Assembly (NCBI GenBank): GCA_036489395.1
Contig: DASXFW010000168.1
Span: 32,731-96,730, forward strand
DNA length: 64,000 bases
Origin: JASHVB01 sp036489395
GTDB lineage: Bacteria; Pseudomonadota; Alphaproteobacteria; Acetobacterales; Acetobacteraceae
Reading direction: 5' to 3'
Shown: in pieces, positions 15,801 to 24,251 of the stretch
Numbering within the stretch: position 1 is the stretch's first letter
How the letters are laid out: each line of letters opens with the position of its first letter
Made by a program: the position numbers and the translations under genes
Notes under the pieces: model-generated
What the model saw: the letters and a program-made list of their open reading frames with translations, nothing else
Databases searched by the model: none
What the model was told of the DNA's origin: nothing

Positions 15801-18106
15801 AGGTCGCGTGGAAAGTATGGCTGCAGCAGAACGCCGACACCGTCGTCGAGATCGCCGAAGCCTTCAACTGGTCGCGTTTCAACAACGTCGCTGCTGCCGC
15901 CACTGACAGCGAATACCTGTTGTTCCTTAATGACGATATCGAAATAGAGCAGCGGGATTGGCTCGATGGATTGCTGGAGCATGCGCAACGGCCGGAGGTG
16001 GGGATCGTCGGCCCGCAACTGCTGTATCCGTCGCGCAAGGTGCAGCACGCCGGCATGTTCCTGGGCGCCGGCATCGGCCGCCACGCGTTCCGCTTCGCCC
16101 CGTTCGACGATCCCGGCTATTTCGGCCTGGCGCTCACCCAGCGCAACGTCATGGCCGTCACCGGCGCCTGCATGCTGATGCGGCGGGAGTTCTTCGATGG
16201 GCTCGGCGGTTTCGACGAAGCGCATTCGGTGATCAACAACGACCTCGATTTCTGCCTGCGTGCGTACCGCGCCGGCAAGCAGACCGTCTATACCCCGCAT
16301 GTCAGCCTGATCCACCACGAGCTCGCCAGCCGCGAGAGCATGCCGGACGTGTTCGACACCGGGCATTTCGAATCGCGCTGGAAGACCTTGTTCGCCGCCG
16401 GCGATCCGTATTTCAGCCCACGCCTGTCGCGCTATTCCGACGACTACCGGCCCGACGACGAGCCGCTGCAGACCGTGTTCTCCGGCCATCCATTGTTTCG
16501 GCCCGCGGACATCCAGCGCATCCTGGTGGTGAAGCTCGACCACATCGGCGACTTCGTCACCGGCCTGCTGCCGATCCGCCGCTTGAAGTCGATGTTCCCG
16601 CATGCCTCGATCACCGTGCTGGCGGGACGCCACGTTCGCGCCTTCGCCGACATGGAACCGGCGATCGATGAACTGATCGAGTTCGAGTTCTTCCACGCCC
16701 GTTCGCAGCTCGGCGAAAGGGAGCTGACGCAGGATGATTACCTGGCATTGCAGGCGACGCTTGCCCCGTACCGGTTCGATCTGGCGATCGACCTGCGCAA
16801 GCATCTCTCGACGCGCGACGTGCTGAAATACACCGGCGCGCGTTTCCTTGCCGGTTTTGACTACATGGGCCAGTTCCCCTTCCTCGACATCGCGCTGGAA
16901 TGGGAAGGCGACAAGACGCTGCAGCGAAAACGCAACCATATCGTCGATGACCTCCTGGCACTGGTCGAAGCGATCGGTACCGCGTGCGAGACCGACCGCA
17001 GCCTGCTTCCGGTCGAATACCCAAAACCGGAGCCCGAGACACTGCCCGAAACGGTACGGCACTTGTTCGACAAGCCGGTGGTCGCCGTGCATCCCGGTGC
17101 CGGCAACATCACCAAGCAATGGCCCGTGGCCTATTTCAGCGCATTGGTCGATCTGCTGACAGAACAAGATGGCGTGAACGTACTGCTCATTGGTGGTCCG
17201 GACGAAGTCGAACTCGCCGACCAGTTGCTGGGATCGCTGCTGCGCCGCGACCCCGTCGGCTCCGTTGCCGGCCTGACGCCGCTCAGCGACCTGCCGCGGC
17301 TGCTGTCGGCGTGTGCGCTGTATATCGGCAATGACAGCGGACCGAAGCACATCGCTGCGGCGATGGGCGTCCCAACCATTGGCATCCACTCCGGCGTGGT
17401 GGACGCGATGGAGTGGGGGCCGGTCGGCCGTCGTGCCGTCGCGTTACGGCGGAGCATGACGTGCAGCCCGTGTTATCTCGCCAAAGCTGAGGACTGCCCG
17501 CGCGCGCTGGCGTGCCTGCGATATCTCGATCCCGCTTTGGTGCACCAGACGGCGCAGACATTGCTGGGTCGGCCGGCGAATGAAGCGGTGACGCCGATCG
17601 AGACGCCTGTCGTTGCCGAGACTGTGCAGGAGCCTGCACTGGTCGAGGCGGTCGAAGTCGATACAGCAGCAATGGATGCGGCTGCGGATTCAGCAATAGA
17701 ACCGGTCGCGGCGATAGAAGCGGCAGCACCAGAGACGATAGAAGCCGCCCAATCAACTGAGTCGTATGACGCACCAGATTCGGCCGAGATGGAACAAGCG
17801 GCGCAACCATCTGCTGCAGTCGATGACTTGCCGCCTGCCGCCGTCGCCGAAACCGCCGATGCGTCGGCGCTCGCCGAGGAGGCCGTGTCGCCGCCAGCCG
17901 CCATTCCCGCCGAGGCGCAGCCGACGCTGCCAGAAGCGAATCCTCCGCAACAGGTTGCGAGGGCACAAGGCGAGCCGTCAGGGCACGGCGCCTCGGAGCA
18001 AGCGATAAGCTCTGCTCCGAGGGCACTCCCCGAGGACCGCGCTGCCGTCCCGCAACATCACGGCAAGGCCAGAACACGAGGCAAACGCCGCTCGGTCGCG
18101 GCGTGA
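12827..18106 (+). CDS. Giant multidomain glycosyltransferase (beta-domain repeats - GT2-like - GT2 - GT9)
   Basis: This 1759-residue protein begins at ATG 12827; an in-frame TTG lies at 12791. Residues about 20-100 are an Ala/Pro/Val/Asp-rich linker encoded by 15-bp repeats. Four related beta-sandwich-like units follow to about residue 685, with recurring GWAV and DVGxxFP motifs. Residues about 690-940 look like a degenerate GT2 (YADEARIS, FFKPDFSRDLLLSTNYIGRP). Residues about 948-1200 are a full GT2 domain (VAIIIPT, LFLNDDIEIE, VTGACMLMRREFF, NNDLDFCLRAYRAG). Residues about 1230-1580 are a GT9 heptosyltransferase-like domain (ILVVKLDHIGDFVTGLLPI, HPGAGNITKQWP, GNDSGPKHIAAAMG). The last 175 residues are acidic/alanine-rich with a basic end. 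It probably builds an extracellular polysaccharide or glycan; substrates are unknown. No membrane helix is evident. Confidence 0.88.
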   Translation: MSRIRSQRAPKPIAEPSAAADPAAEAPVVDAPVVEVPVVEAPAGDAPVGDAPVGDAPVGEAPAGDAPVGDASFAGDLDADRPAPAAAAPAPPRRRRRRDTAAPPPPLVLIDIEPSGSGGFINGRFDLQIRGRAASPAAIEEVELEVGGAVVARAVFVQPHRASPTVLRDGTPARQRAFQFTLPRRHGEAAAPCACIIRARTAEGHVHAENFEITVDPTGPEQVVVASGPTATGVSYAGVRPPIVLYVERAVVDSEGYLTVHGWAVAQSSIVTIQVFAGNEERLPAAQVGAQRDDVATFYPSYPNARVSGFTMTAPLGGSAISLEAVRVEAISLNGFASETLVPVERIAGRPAVRPAAPRPAAPAAAPFPETPIAPAFAPLRQEPVYRLKADFHVALDAPPLAPPPPPPAAAAPEPPAAPVPEPEPPAEEPHDPRRDIHFFCDRAAISPEGTLSVLGWAVCAAGVASVAVQLDGVRVGEAELGTLRTDVGDRFSEIPDARLAGFRLSRRIVNLAEGEHSVRVTVTNTAGDTAEESKLVVAAIPIAPSPAPAPPPTPAPDRSEFRFELDSPQVVDGVVHEPITGRLTIEGWVLARSTVVGIDVYLNDQRLGEAHYGLARQDVGVAFPDWDNSLRSGYAFHCPPRSLRDGIHEVRLIVRAKNGQEFIHRFGIEVRKAEDDDEVTTIRRKISRVEANVLADVLDGMGHHPAFHVLLRPAAEFVPEQARGTLNSLASQVYPNWRLTALAGSVEDAATLRKLAAAVGLADRTVVVGPDDPVFDQPLGSGDAADFHGVLCPGDEISADALAEMALASARYRSAELLYADEARISPASKEKEAFFKPDFSRDLLLSTNYIGRPWFAADALLSRLAVTPRALLAGGEYDLLLRCAEAAASVRHISKLLAQRGPEPLDSDEAEQAALERAAARRNEAAQVLPGCVPGTWRLKRTAPAKGKVAIIIPTCAAHGHIENCIRTLRAQTAYRNYEIVCIDNIPAKQVAWKVWLQQNADTVVEIAEAFNWSRFNNVAAAATDSEYLLFLNDDIEIEQRDWLDGLLEHAQRPEVGIVGPQLLYPSRKVQHAGMFLGAGIGRHAFRFAPFDDPGYFGLALTQRNVMAVTGACMLMRREFFDGLGGFDEAHSVINNDLDFCLRAYRAGKQTVYTPHVSLIHHELASRESMPDVFDTGHFESRWKTLFAAGDPYFSPRLSRYSDDYRPDDEPLQTVFSGHPLFRPADIQRILVVKLDHIGDFVTGLLPIRRLKSMFPHASITVLAGRHVRAFADMEPAIDELIEFEFFHARSQLGERELTQDDYLALQATLAPYRFDLAIDLRKHLSTRDVLKYTGARFLAGFDYMGQFPFLDIALEWEGDKTLQRKRNHIVDDLLALVEAIGTACETDRSLLPVEYPKPEPETLPETVRHLFDKPVVAVHPGAGNITKQWPVAYFSALVDLLTEQDGVNVLLIGGPDEVELADQLLGSLLRRDPVGSVAGLTPLSDLPRLLSACALYIGNDSGPKHIAAAMGVPTIGIHSGVVDAMEWGPVGRRAVALRRSMTCSPCYLAKAEDCPRALACLRYLDPALVHQTAQTLLGRPANEAVTPIETPVVAETVQEPALVEAVEVDTAAMDAAADSAIEPVAAIEAAAPETIEAAQSTESYDAPDSAEMEQAAQPSAAVDDLPPAAVAETADASALAEEAVSPPAAIPAEAQPTLPEANPPQQVARAQGEPSGHGASEQAISSAPRALPEDRAAVPQHHGKARTRGKRRSVAA
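12898..13042 (+). repeat. 15-bp minisatellite in the glycosyltransferase N-terminus
   Basis: About nine degenerate copies of a 15-base unit close to GACGCCCCAGTCGGG run in frame, encoding five-residue units such as DAPVG, EAPAG and VVEAP. The GC-rich unit and its near-identical copies suggest length variation by slippage or recombination. Because the period is a multiple of three, copy-number change would keep the frame. Confidence 0.85.
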
Positions 18107-18879
18107 CCGGCATGGACGATTCGGCGCTGCTGGCACTCGCCGCCGGCCTGGCGTTACAGGCCGGAGAAGCAATCCTGCGCGTCCGCGCCCGGGGTTTCGA
18201 GGTGGTACAGAAAGCGGATCGCTCGCCGGTGACGGCGGCGGATCATGCCGCGGAAGCGATCATCGTTGCCGGGCTGCGCGCCGCAACACCGGACATCCCG
18301 GTGATTGCCGAAGAAGAAGTCGCCGCCGGCCTGATCACCGAACCCGCGCCGCAGTTCTGGCTGGTCGATCCACTCGACGGCACGCGGGAGTTCACCTCCG
18401 GTCATGACGAGTTCGCAGTCAACGTCGGCTTGGTGCGGAACGGCCGCCCGGTGCTGGGCGTGGTGGGGGTGCCTGCGGCCAACGAGATGTTCCTTGGCAT
18501 CGTCGGGCGGGGTGCGTGGAAGCGGTCGGCGGCGGGCGAGATCGCGATCGCCGCGCGAGTGCCGCCGCCCGAGGGGCTGACCGTCGTCGCCAGCCGCCTG
18601 CACGGGGACTCGGCGCGGCTGGAGGCGTTCCTGCACGGCCGCACCGTGGCGCGGACGCTGAACTACGGTTCCAGCCTGAAATTCTGCCGGCTGGCGGAGG
18701 GCGTCGCCGATTTGTACCCGCGCTTCGGGCGGACGATGGAATGGGATACCGGAGCGCCGCAGGCGGTGCTGGAGGCGGCTGGCGGATCCGTCTGCACGCT
18801 GGATGGTGCGCCGCTGCGCTACGGCAAGCCAGGGTGGGAGAATCCGCATTTCGTGTGCGCCGGCATGGCCGGGGCGTAG
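18103..18879 (+). CDS. cysQ: 3'(2'),5'-bisphosphate nucleotidase CysQ-like (inositol monophosphatase family)
   Basis: CysQ hydrolyses 3'-phosphoadenosine 5'-phosphate to AMP in sulfate assimilation and sulfation. The 258-residue protein has the metal-binding motifs of the family: IAEEEVAAG near 70, VDPLDGTREFTSG near 90-102, and EWDTGAPQAVLEAAGG near 213-228. YGSSLKFCRLAEGVADLYPR is typical of CysQ rather than SuhB. GTG 18103 overlaps the glycosyltransferase stop (GTGA); ATG 18112 is the alternative. This coupling suggests expression with the polysaccharide gene. A role in PAP turnover is inferred from the family. Confidence 0.85.
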   Translation: MTGMDDSALLALAAGLALQAGEAILRVRARGFEVVQKADRSPVTAADHAAEAIIVAGLRAATPDIPVIAEEEVAAGLITEPAPQFWLVDPLDGTREFTSGHDEFAVNVGLVRNGRPVLGVVGVPAANEMFLGIVGRGAWKRSAAGEIAIAARVPPPEGLTVVASRLHGDSARLEAFLHGRTVARTLNYGSSLKFCRLAEGVADLYPRFGRTMEWDTGAPQAVLEAAGGSVCTLDGAPLRYGKPGWENPHFVCAGMAGA

Positions 18880-18960
18880 GGTTTCGCCGACGCTCGCACC
18901 GTTCTCGCGTTATCGTGCAACGCGGTGTCCGGGTTGCGGCGACGGCTTTCGACACGGAGT

Positions 18961-19025
18961 TCCACCAAGGACGGCACAGAGTTACGCAAAGGATCTTTGT
19001 GAAACTCTGTGACGTCGTTGGTGGA
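18961..19025. repeat. 65-bp imperfect palindrome (TCCACCAA...TTGGTGGA)
   Basis: Arms at 18961-18991 and 18995-19025 (31 bases each, about four or five mismatches, 3-base loop) form a long hairpin containing CACAGAGTT and AACTCTGTG. It lies between cysQ and rpe, both on the plus strand. It may terminate cysQ transcription, or it may be a mobile-type palindromic repeat unit. Confidence 0.85.
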
Positions 19026-19127
19026 AATCTGCGTTGAGATCCGAACCCGCACCCCAGGGAAAGCAGCGCGCGCCGGCCACTTGCCCCTCCCCTCCCCCAA
19101 TCGGCCCAACCGCGGTACAACCGCTGA

Positions 19128-19799
19128 ATGCCCGAACGTCGCATCACCATCGCCCCCAGCCTTCTCTCTGCCGACTTCGCCCGCCTGCGCGAGGAGGTCG
19201 CCGCCGTTGAAGCCGCCGGTGCCGACTGGCTGCACTTCGACGTGATGGATGGTCATTTCGTTCCCAATATCAGCTTCGGCCCAGTGGTCCTGAAAGCCAT
19301 CCGAGCCCACACGAAACTTCCGCTCGACGTGCACCTGATGATCTCCCCGGTCGATCCGTACATCTCCGCCTTCGCCGAGGCCGGCGCCGACCATGCCCTG
19401 GTGCATCCGGAGGCCGGTCCGCATCTGCATCGGTCGCTCCAGCACATCCGCGCGCACGGCATGAAGGCCGGCGTCGTGCTGAACCCCGCGACTCCGATCG
19501 ACGTGGTTGCATGGGTGCTCGATCTGGTTGACATCATTCTTGTCATGTCGGTGAACCCCGGATTCGGTGGACAGCAATTCCTGCCGTCGCAACTGCCGAA
19601 GATCGCGGCGCTGCGGGGGCTGATCGACGCCGCGGACCATCCGATCGCGCTGGCGGTCGATGGCGGCGTCGCGCCCGCCACCGCGCCGCTGGCGATCGCC
19701 GCCGGCGCCGACACGCTGATCGCCGGCACGGCCGTGTTCTCCGCCCCGGACTACGCGGCCGCCATTGCCGCCCTGCGCGGTGGACAATCGGCGGGATGA
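19128..19799 (+). CDS. rpe: Ribulose-phosphate 3-epimerase
   Basis: Rpe interconverts ribulose 5-phosphate and xylulose 5-phosphate in the pentose phosphate/Calvin pathways. The 223-residue TIM barrel shows APSLLSADF at the start, the metal and catalytic segment HFDVMDGHFVPNISFG, DVHLMI, VMSVNPGFGGQQF (phosphate/loop 6) and VDGGV near 180. Length and motifs are typical. Its stop overlaps the start of the heparinase-like gene (ATGA at 19796), so the two are translationally coupled. Confidence 0.96.
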   Translation: MPERRITIAPSLLSADFARLREEVAAVEAAGADWLHFDVMDGHFVPNISFGPVVLKAIRAHTKLPLDVHLMISPVDPYISAFAEAGADHALVHPEAGPHLHRSLQHIRAHGMKAGVVLNPATPIDVVAWVLDLVDIILVMSVNPGFGGQQFLPSQLPKIAALRGLIDAADHPIALAVDGGVAPATAPLAIAAGADTLIAGTAVFSAPDYAAAIAALRGGQSAG

Positions 19800-21397
19800 G
19801 CGCAGCCGATCCTCGCCGTTGGCTGCGTGACGCCCGTCGCGTGATGGCACGGCTGCCGAGCCTGCGGATGGGTCGGGTGCCAGACGCCCCCGCCCTACCG
19901 GTGCGCGATCCGTGGCCGGGCGATCCAGTGCGCGGCGCCCGGCTCCTGAAGGGCGAACTGGAATTCGGCGGCGCGATGCGCGCGCTGCGGCCCGGCGGCT
20001 GGGGCACCGCGTCCGGCTCGGCCGTGCTGCGCGCCGCGGCCCATAATTTCACCTGGCTGCGCGACCTGCGCGCTCTGGGCACCGATGCCGCACGGCTGCG
20101 GGCTCGCGCGCTGGTCTCGGAATGGATCAACGCGCCGCCGTCCGATCCGATCGCGCACCGTCCGGACGTGGTCGGCGCGCGCGTCGCGGCCTGGCTCGGC
20201 CACTATGATTTCTTCGCCGCCACCGCGGACGACGTATTCCGCCAGCGACTGATGGCGCGACTGGTGTCCGACGCGCGCGGTCTGGCGGCGACGCTGCCGG
20301 CCGAGGAACTGGACGCGCGCGGGCTGACCGCGCTGAAGGGGCTGATCGCTGCCGCCGTTGCGTTGCCAGAACATGCGGGTTTCCTGAATCGGGCATTGCG
20401 TTTTCTGCCGCAGGAGGTGACGCGGCAGGTGCTGCCGGACGGCTGCCATGTCGAGCGCAGCCCGGCGGCGCAGCTCGGGGCGTTGCAGGACCTGACCGAG
20501 ATCCGCGCCCTGTTGCAGGCGGGACAGACGCAGCCGCCGCCGACACTTACCGCCGCGATCGAGCGCATGGCCCCTGCCCTGCGCGTGATGCGCCACGGCG
20601 ACGGCGGCCTCGCCTTGTTCAATGGCAGCAAGGAAGAACTGCCGGCGCTGATCGACCTTGTGCTGACCCAGGCGGGGCGCGGCGGGCGCGGCCCTTCATC
20701 GCTGCTCGACGGCGGCTTCCAGCGATTGCAGGCCGGACGCAGCGTGCTGCTGGTGGATTGCGGCGCGCCGCCGCCGCCGGGCGTCGATCGTTACGCACAC
20801 GCCGGCACGCTGTCCATGGAGCTGTCGATCGGCCGCGACCGGCTGATCGTGAACTGCGGCGCCTTCCCGGCCGGGCCGGCGGAATGGCGCGATGCGTCGC
20901 GCGCGACCGCCGCGCACTCCACGCTGGTGATCGCCGATGTGTCCAGCAGCGAATTGAAACCGGACGGGCTTGGGCGCCGGCCGTCGGAAGTGGAAATGCA
21001 GCGGCAGGAGGCGAACGGCGCGCACTGGCTGGAGGCCAGCCACGACGGCTGGAAGAAGGTGTTCGGCGCCGTGCACCGCCGGCGGCTGTACATGGCGGAA
21101 AGTGGCGACGACATCCGCGGCGAGGACGCGGTGGAGGCGCCGACGCCGCAGCCCTACACCGTGCGCTTCCACCTGCATCCGGATGTGAATGCCAACGTGC
21201 AGCAGGACGGCGAAGCGGTGCTGCTGCGCCTGAAGAACGGCGGCGGCTGGCGACTGCGCGCCGACGGCGCGCGCATCGCGCTGGAGGACAGCGTGTATCT
21301 CGGCGGGCCCGAACCGCGACGCGCGGAGCAAGTGGTGCTGACGGGCTTCGAGGACGGCCCACAGCAGGTGAAATGGGCGATCAGCAAGGTGGGGTGA
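19796..21397 (+). CDS. Heparinase II/III family protein
   Basis: The 533-residue protein has the two-part layout of the family: an alpha-helical N-terminal half (about 1-280, with HNFTWLRDLRALG and WINAPPSDPI) and a beta-sheet heparinase II/III C-terminal half (about 300-530, with YAHAGTLSMELSIGRDRLIV, AHSTLVIAD and VHRRRLYM). Family members are polysaccharide lyases, but the alphaproteobacterial gene next to rpe has no proven substrate. No signal peptide is evident. The glycosyltransferases on either side support a role in surface-polysaccharide turnover, which is inference. Confidence 0.85.
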   Translation: MSAADPRRWLRDARRVMARLPSLRMGRVPDAPALPVRDPWPGDPVRGARLLKGELEFGGAMRALRPGGWGTASGSAVLRAAAHNFTWLRDLRALGTDAARLRARALVSEWINAPPSDPIAHRPDVVGARVAAWLGHYDFFAATADDVFRQRLMARLVSDARGLAATLPAEELDARGLTALKGLIAAAVALPEHAGFLNRALRFLPQEVTRQVLPDGCHVERSPAAQLGALQDLTEIRALLQAGQTQPPPTLTAAIERMAPALRVMRHGDGGLALFNGSKEELPALIDLVLTQAGRGGRGPSSLLDGGFQRLQAGRSVLLVDCGAPPPPGVDRYAHAGTLSMELSIGRDRLIVNCGAFPAGPAEWRDASRATAAHSTLVIADVSSSELKPDGLGRRPSEVEMQRQEANGAHWLEASHDGWKKVFGAVHRRRLYMAESGDDIRGEDAVEAPTPQPYTVRFHLHPDVNANVQQDGEAVLLRLKNGGGWRLRADGARIALEDSVYLGGPEPRRAEQVVLTGFEDGPQQVKWAISKVG

Positions 21398-21409
21398 GAG
21401 TTGTCGGTA

Positions 21410-21478
21410 ATCAGCGGTCAGTGGTCCGGTTCGCGCCGCTGACCACTGGCCGCTGACCACTGGCCGCTGATCACTGGC
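21410..21478. repeat. 14-bp tandem repeats with inverted copy
   Basis: CGCTGACCACTGGC occurs at 21437-21450 and 21451-21464, and with one change at 21465-21478. An upstream inverted copy ATCAGCGGTCAGTGGTC (21410-21426) can pair with 21455-21471 with one mismatch. The element fills the gap between the heparinase-like gene and the GT4 gene. Confidence 0.85.
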
Positions 21479-21484
21479 TACCGG

Positions 21485-22600
21485 ATGAAGATCCTCGAAG
21501 TCACCAACGTCGATTTCTCGCTGCGGCATTTCCTGCTGCCGTTGATGCGCGCATTGCGCGCGCGCGGACACGAAGTAGTAGGCGCGTGTGCCGACGGCGA
21601 TCTGCTCGACACCGTGCGCGCCGAGGGATTTCGCGTTGTCGGGATACCGTTCGCACGGCGAATCTCGCCGCTGGCGCATCTGCGCGCCTATCGCGCGTTG
21701 GCGGCGCTGCTGCGCCAGGAACACTTCGATCTGGTGCACGCGCACATGCCGATTAGCGGCTTTCTTGCCCGGCTTGCTGCACACCGCGCCAACGTGCCGT
21801 GCATCGCCTACACCTCTCACGGATTTCTGTTCAATGAGGAAGGATCATGGCTGCGGCGCGGCGTTGCTTTGGTGATGGAACATATCGCCGGCCGATTCAC
21901 CGACGTGTTCCTGACAGTGTCTGCGGAGGAGGCGGACGACGCGCGCCGGCTGCGCATCCACCCGCATCCGATTGCAGTGAGCAATGGCCGCGACCCTGCA
22001 TTGTTTCATCCAGACGCTGCGGCGCGGCAGCGCATCCGTGCAGAGCAGGGGACGCCGGCAGATCGTGTGGTGGTGGTCGCGGTGTCGCGGCTTGTGCGCT
22101 TGAAGGGCTATGCCGAGCTGGCCGCAGCCATGCGCGATGTGCCCGAGGCGGAGCTATGGGTGGTCGGCGAGCGCCTCGGCTCAGACCGCGGTGACGACAT
22201 GGTGGCGCTGTTGCGCGCCGCGGGGCTTGGCGAGCGGTTGCGCTTGTTGGGATACCGGCACGATGTGCCGGCGGTGCTGGCGGCGGCCGATATCTTCGTG
22301 CTGCCCAGCCACTTCGAAGGCCTGCCTATGTCGATCATCGAGGCGATGCTGACCGGGCTGCCGGTCGTTGCCAGCAACATCAAGGGGTCGCGTGAGCAGG
22401 TGGCCGCGGAAGTGACAGGATTGCTGGTGACACCGCGCGAGATCATGCCGCTGGCCGCTGCACTGCGGCGGCTGGTCGGAGACGCTGCGTTGCGTGCCAC
22501 CATGGGCTGCGCAGGACGCAAGCGGGCACTGGAGCTTTACGACGAGGCAAAGGTGGTGGCACGGACGGTGGACGTGCTGGTGCAGGCGTCGGTTAGTTGA
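21485..22600 (+). CDS. Glycosyltransferase family 4 (GT-B fold)
   Basis: The 371-residue protein is a cytoplasmic retaining glycosyltransferase of the PF13439/PF00534 type. The N-terminal acceptor half has NVDFSLRHFLLPLMRALRARG and VHAHMPISGFLARLA. The donor half has VVAVSRLVRLKGYAELAAAM, LGYRHDVPAVLAAADIFVLPS and the EX7E motif region HFEGLPMSIIEAMLTGLPVVAS. It probably transfers a sugar to a lipid-linked or nascent polysaccharide precursor. It closes the plus-strand polysaccharide block and converges on the hydantoinase cluster with adjacent stops. Confidence 0.9.
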   Translation: MKILEVTNVDFSLRHFLLPLMRALRARGHEVVGACADGDLLDTVRAEGFRVVGIPFARRISPLAHLRAYRALAALLRQEHFDLVHAHMPISGFLARLAAHRANVPCIAYTSHGFLFNEEGSWLRRGVALVMEHIAGRFTDVFLTVSAEEADDARRLRIHPHPIAVSNGRDPALFHPDAAARQRIRAEQGTPADRVVVVAVSRLVRLKGYAELAAAMRDVPEAELWVVGERLGSDRGDDMVALLRAAGLGERLRLLGYRHDVPAVLAAADIFVLPSHFEGLPMSIIEAMLTGLPVVASNIKGSREQVAAEVTGLLVTPREIMPLAAALRRLVGDAALRATMGCAGRKRALELYDEAKVVARTVDVLVQASVS

Positions 22601-24244
22601 TTACGGCGCTGCCGCGGCCACTTTACCATCCGCCACATCGTCTGCAGCCGCGCTCGCATCCCGTTGCCGTGGGTCGCCATAGCCCGCACCGCCGGCAGTT
22701 TCCACGACCACCCGATCGCCTCGCATCAGCCGGGTGACGACCTTCGACGGAATTTCCTCGACCGTCCCATCGGCGCGGATAATCCTGGAACGTGCCCGGG
22801 CACCGTCGCCGCCGCCGAACACGCCGCGGGCGGCGGAGAAGTGCCGCTCACCTCGATGCGTGAACGTTACGTTGTCGCTCAGCACTTCGTATTCGCGGAT
22901 CGTTCCGAGACCGCCGCGATACCGCCCGGCACCGCCGGAGCTGTCGCGCAGCGCCACACGGTGAAGCCGGATCGGCGTTTCCATTTCCAGGGCTTCCGCT
23001 GGCAGATTCATGCAGTTGGTGGCGTCGGTTTCGATGACGTCCACGCCGTCGTGCGTAGCGGATGCGCCGCTGCCGCTGGCGATCAGGTCGCCGATGACGA
23101 AACTCCCACCTGCCGGATGCCGTCCGCCGAATGCTACCAGCAGCATTTCGCCAGCGGATGGCGCCGGAACCTTGTGCGGCAGCACGTCCGCCAAAGCCGA
23201 AATGATCGATCCCGTGATGCGCTTGATCGTCGATGTGCGTGCATTCACCGGCGCGGGCTCTTCGGGGTTGACCAGGCTACCCTTCGGCAGGTGCAGCGAG
23301 ATCGGCCGGAAACATCCCGCGTTGGTCGGAATCGCAGGGTCGGTCAGTGCGCGGATTGCGAAGCACGCCGCGGCGAGCGAACCCGACGGCACACAGTTCA
23401 GCGGCCCGCGCACCTGCGGCGATGTACCGGTGAAGTCGATTTGGATGGAGCCGTCACGCACGGTCACGGCGACCTCGATGCGGATAGGCCTGTCGAGCTC
23501 GATACCGTCGTTGTCGAGGTAATCGACGTAGCGATAGGTGCCGGTGGGGATGCGGGCCAGCGCCTGCCGCGTCATCGTTTCCGATCGCAGCAGCAGTTCC
23601 TCGAAGATCGCGGTCAGCGCGTTGTGGCCGTTGCGGTCGGCGAGTTCGGCGATGCGGCGCGCGCCGATACGGCAGGCGGCGAGCTGCGCGTTGATGTCGC
23701 CCATCACGGTATCGGGGATGCGCACGTTCTGCCGAATGATGGCCACGAGCGTCTCGTTCATTATGCCGGCGTCGCGCAGTTTCAGCGGAGGCAGGCGCAG
23801 GCCCTCCTGGTAAATCTCCGTCGCGTGCGTCGGCACCGAGCCAGCCGACATGCCGCCCATGTCCTGGTGGTGCGTCATCGCCGCACTGAACGCGATGAGC
23901 CGGCCGTTGTGGATGATCGGCTGCACCACGGCGATATCCGGAAGATGCGTGCCGCCGGTGTACGGATCGTTCAGCAGAAACGTGTCGTCCGGGTGCATGC
24001 GTTCCGGCGGGAAGGTTTCGATGATCTTGCGCAGCACCGGAATCAGCGTCGCGAGATGGATCGGGATGGCGCATGCCTGCGCCAGGGTCTGGCCGTCAGC
24101 GGTGAACAAGCCGGCGGACGCATCCAGGCCTTCCTTCACGATCGGTGAGAAGGAGCTGCGGAGCAGCGTGGATTGCATCTCATTGGCGATGCCTTCCAGC
24201 TTGTGGCGTGTCACTTCGACGGTGATCGGATCGAGACCGTGCAT
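22601..24244 (-). CDS. hyuB: Hydantoinase B / oxoprolinase family subunit
   Basis: The 547-residue protein is the B subunit of ATP-dependent hydantoinase/oxoprolinase-type enzymes, which open cyclic amides or carboxylate ketones. Characteristic segments are ITVEVTRHKLEGIANEMQST at the start, SPIVKEGLDASAGLF, LNDPYTGGTHLPDIAV, AMTHHQDMGGMSAGS and SSGGAGRYRGGLGTIREYE. Start ATG 24244 matches family N-termini; a longer frame to 24337 runs into the upstream GST-like gene. It is the last gene of the minus-strand cluster. HyuA (24896-26920) is its partner, with the GST-like gene inserted between them. Confidence 0.92.
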   Translation of the reverse strand: MHGLDPITVEVTRHKLEGIANEMQSTLLRSSFSPIVKEGLDASAGLFTADGQTLAQACAIPIHLATLIPVLRKIIETFPPERMHPDDTFLLNDPYTGGTHLPDIAVVQPIIHNGRLIAFSAAMTHHQDMGGMSAGSVPTHATEIYQEGLRLPPLKLRDAGIMNETLVAIIRQNVRIPDTVMGDINAQLAACRIGARRIAELADRNGHNALTAIFEELLLRSETMTRQALARIPTGTYRYVDYLDNDGIELDRPIRIEVAVTVRDGSIQIDFTGTSPQVRGPLNCVPSGSLAAACFAIRALTDPAIPTNAGCFRPISLHLPKGSLVNPEEPAPVNARTSTIKRITGSIISALADVLPHKVPAPSAGEMLLVAFGGRHPAGGSFVIGDLIASGSGASATHDGVDVIETDATNCMNLPAEALEMETPIRLHRVALRDSSGGAGRYRGGLGTIREYEVLSDNVTFTHRGERHFSAARGVFGGGDGARARSRIIRADGTVEEIPSKVVTRLMRGDRVVVETAGGAGYGDPRQRDASAAADDVADGKVAAAAP

Positions 24245-24251
24245 GCTGTGT

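Noticed and set aside
15443..17389. 648-codon open frame on the minus strand inside the giant glycosyltransferase gene
   Set aside because: It is opposite a frame with clear GT2 and GT9 motifs. The translation has no recognisable domain and the skewed composition of a GC-rich antisense shadow.
22664..24148. 494-codon plus-strand frame opposite hyuB
   Set aside because: It is antisense to a well-supported HyuB gene and has low-complexity arginine-rich composition.
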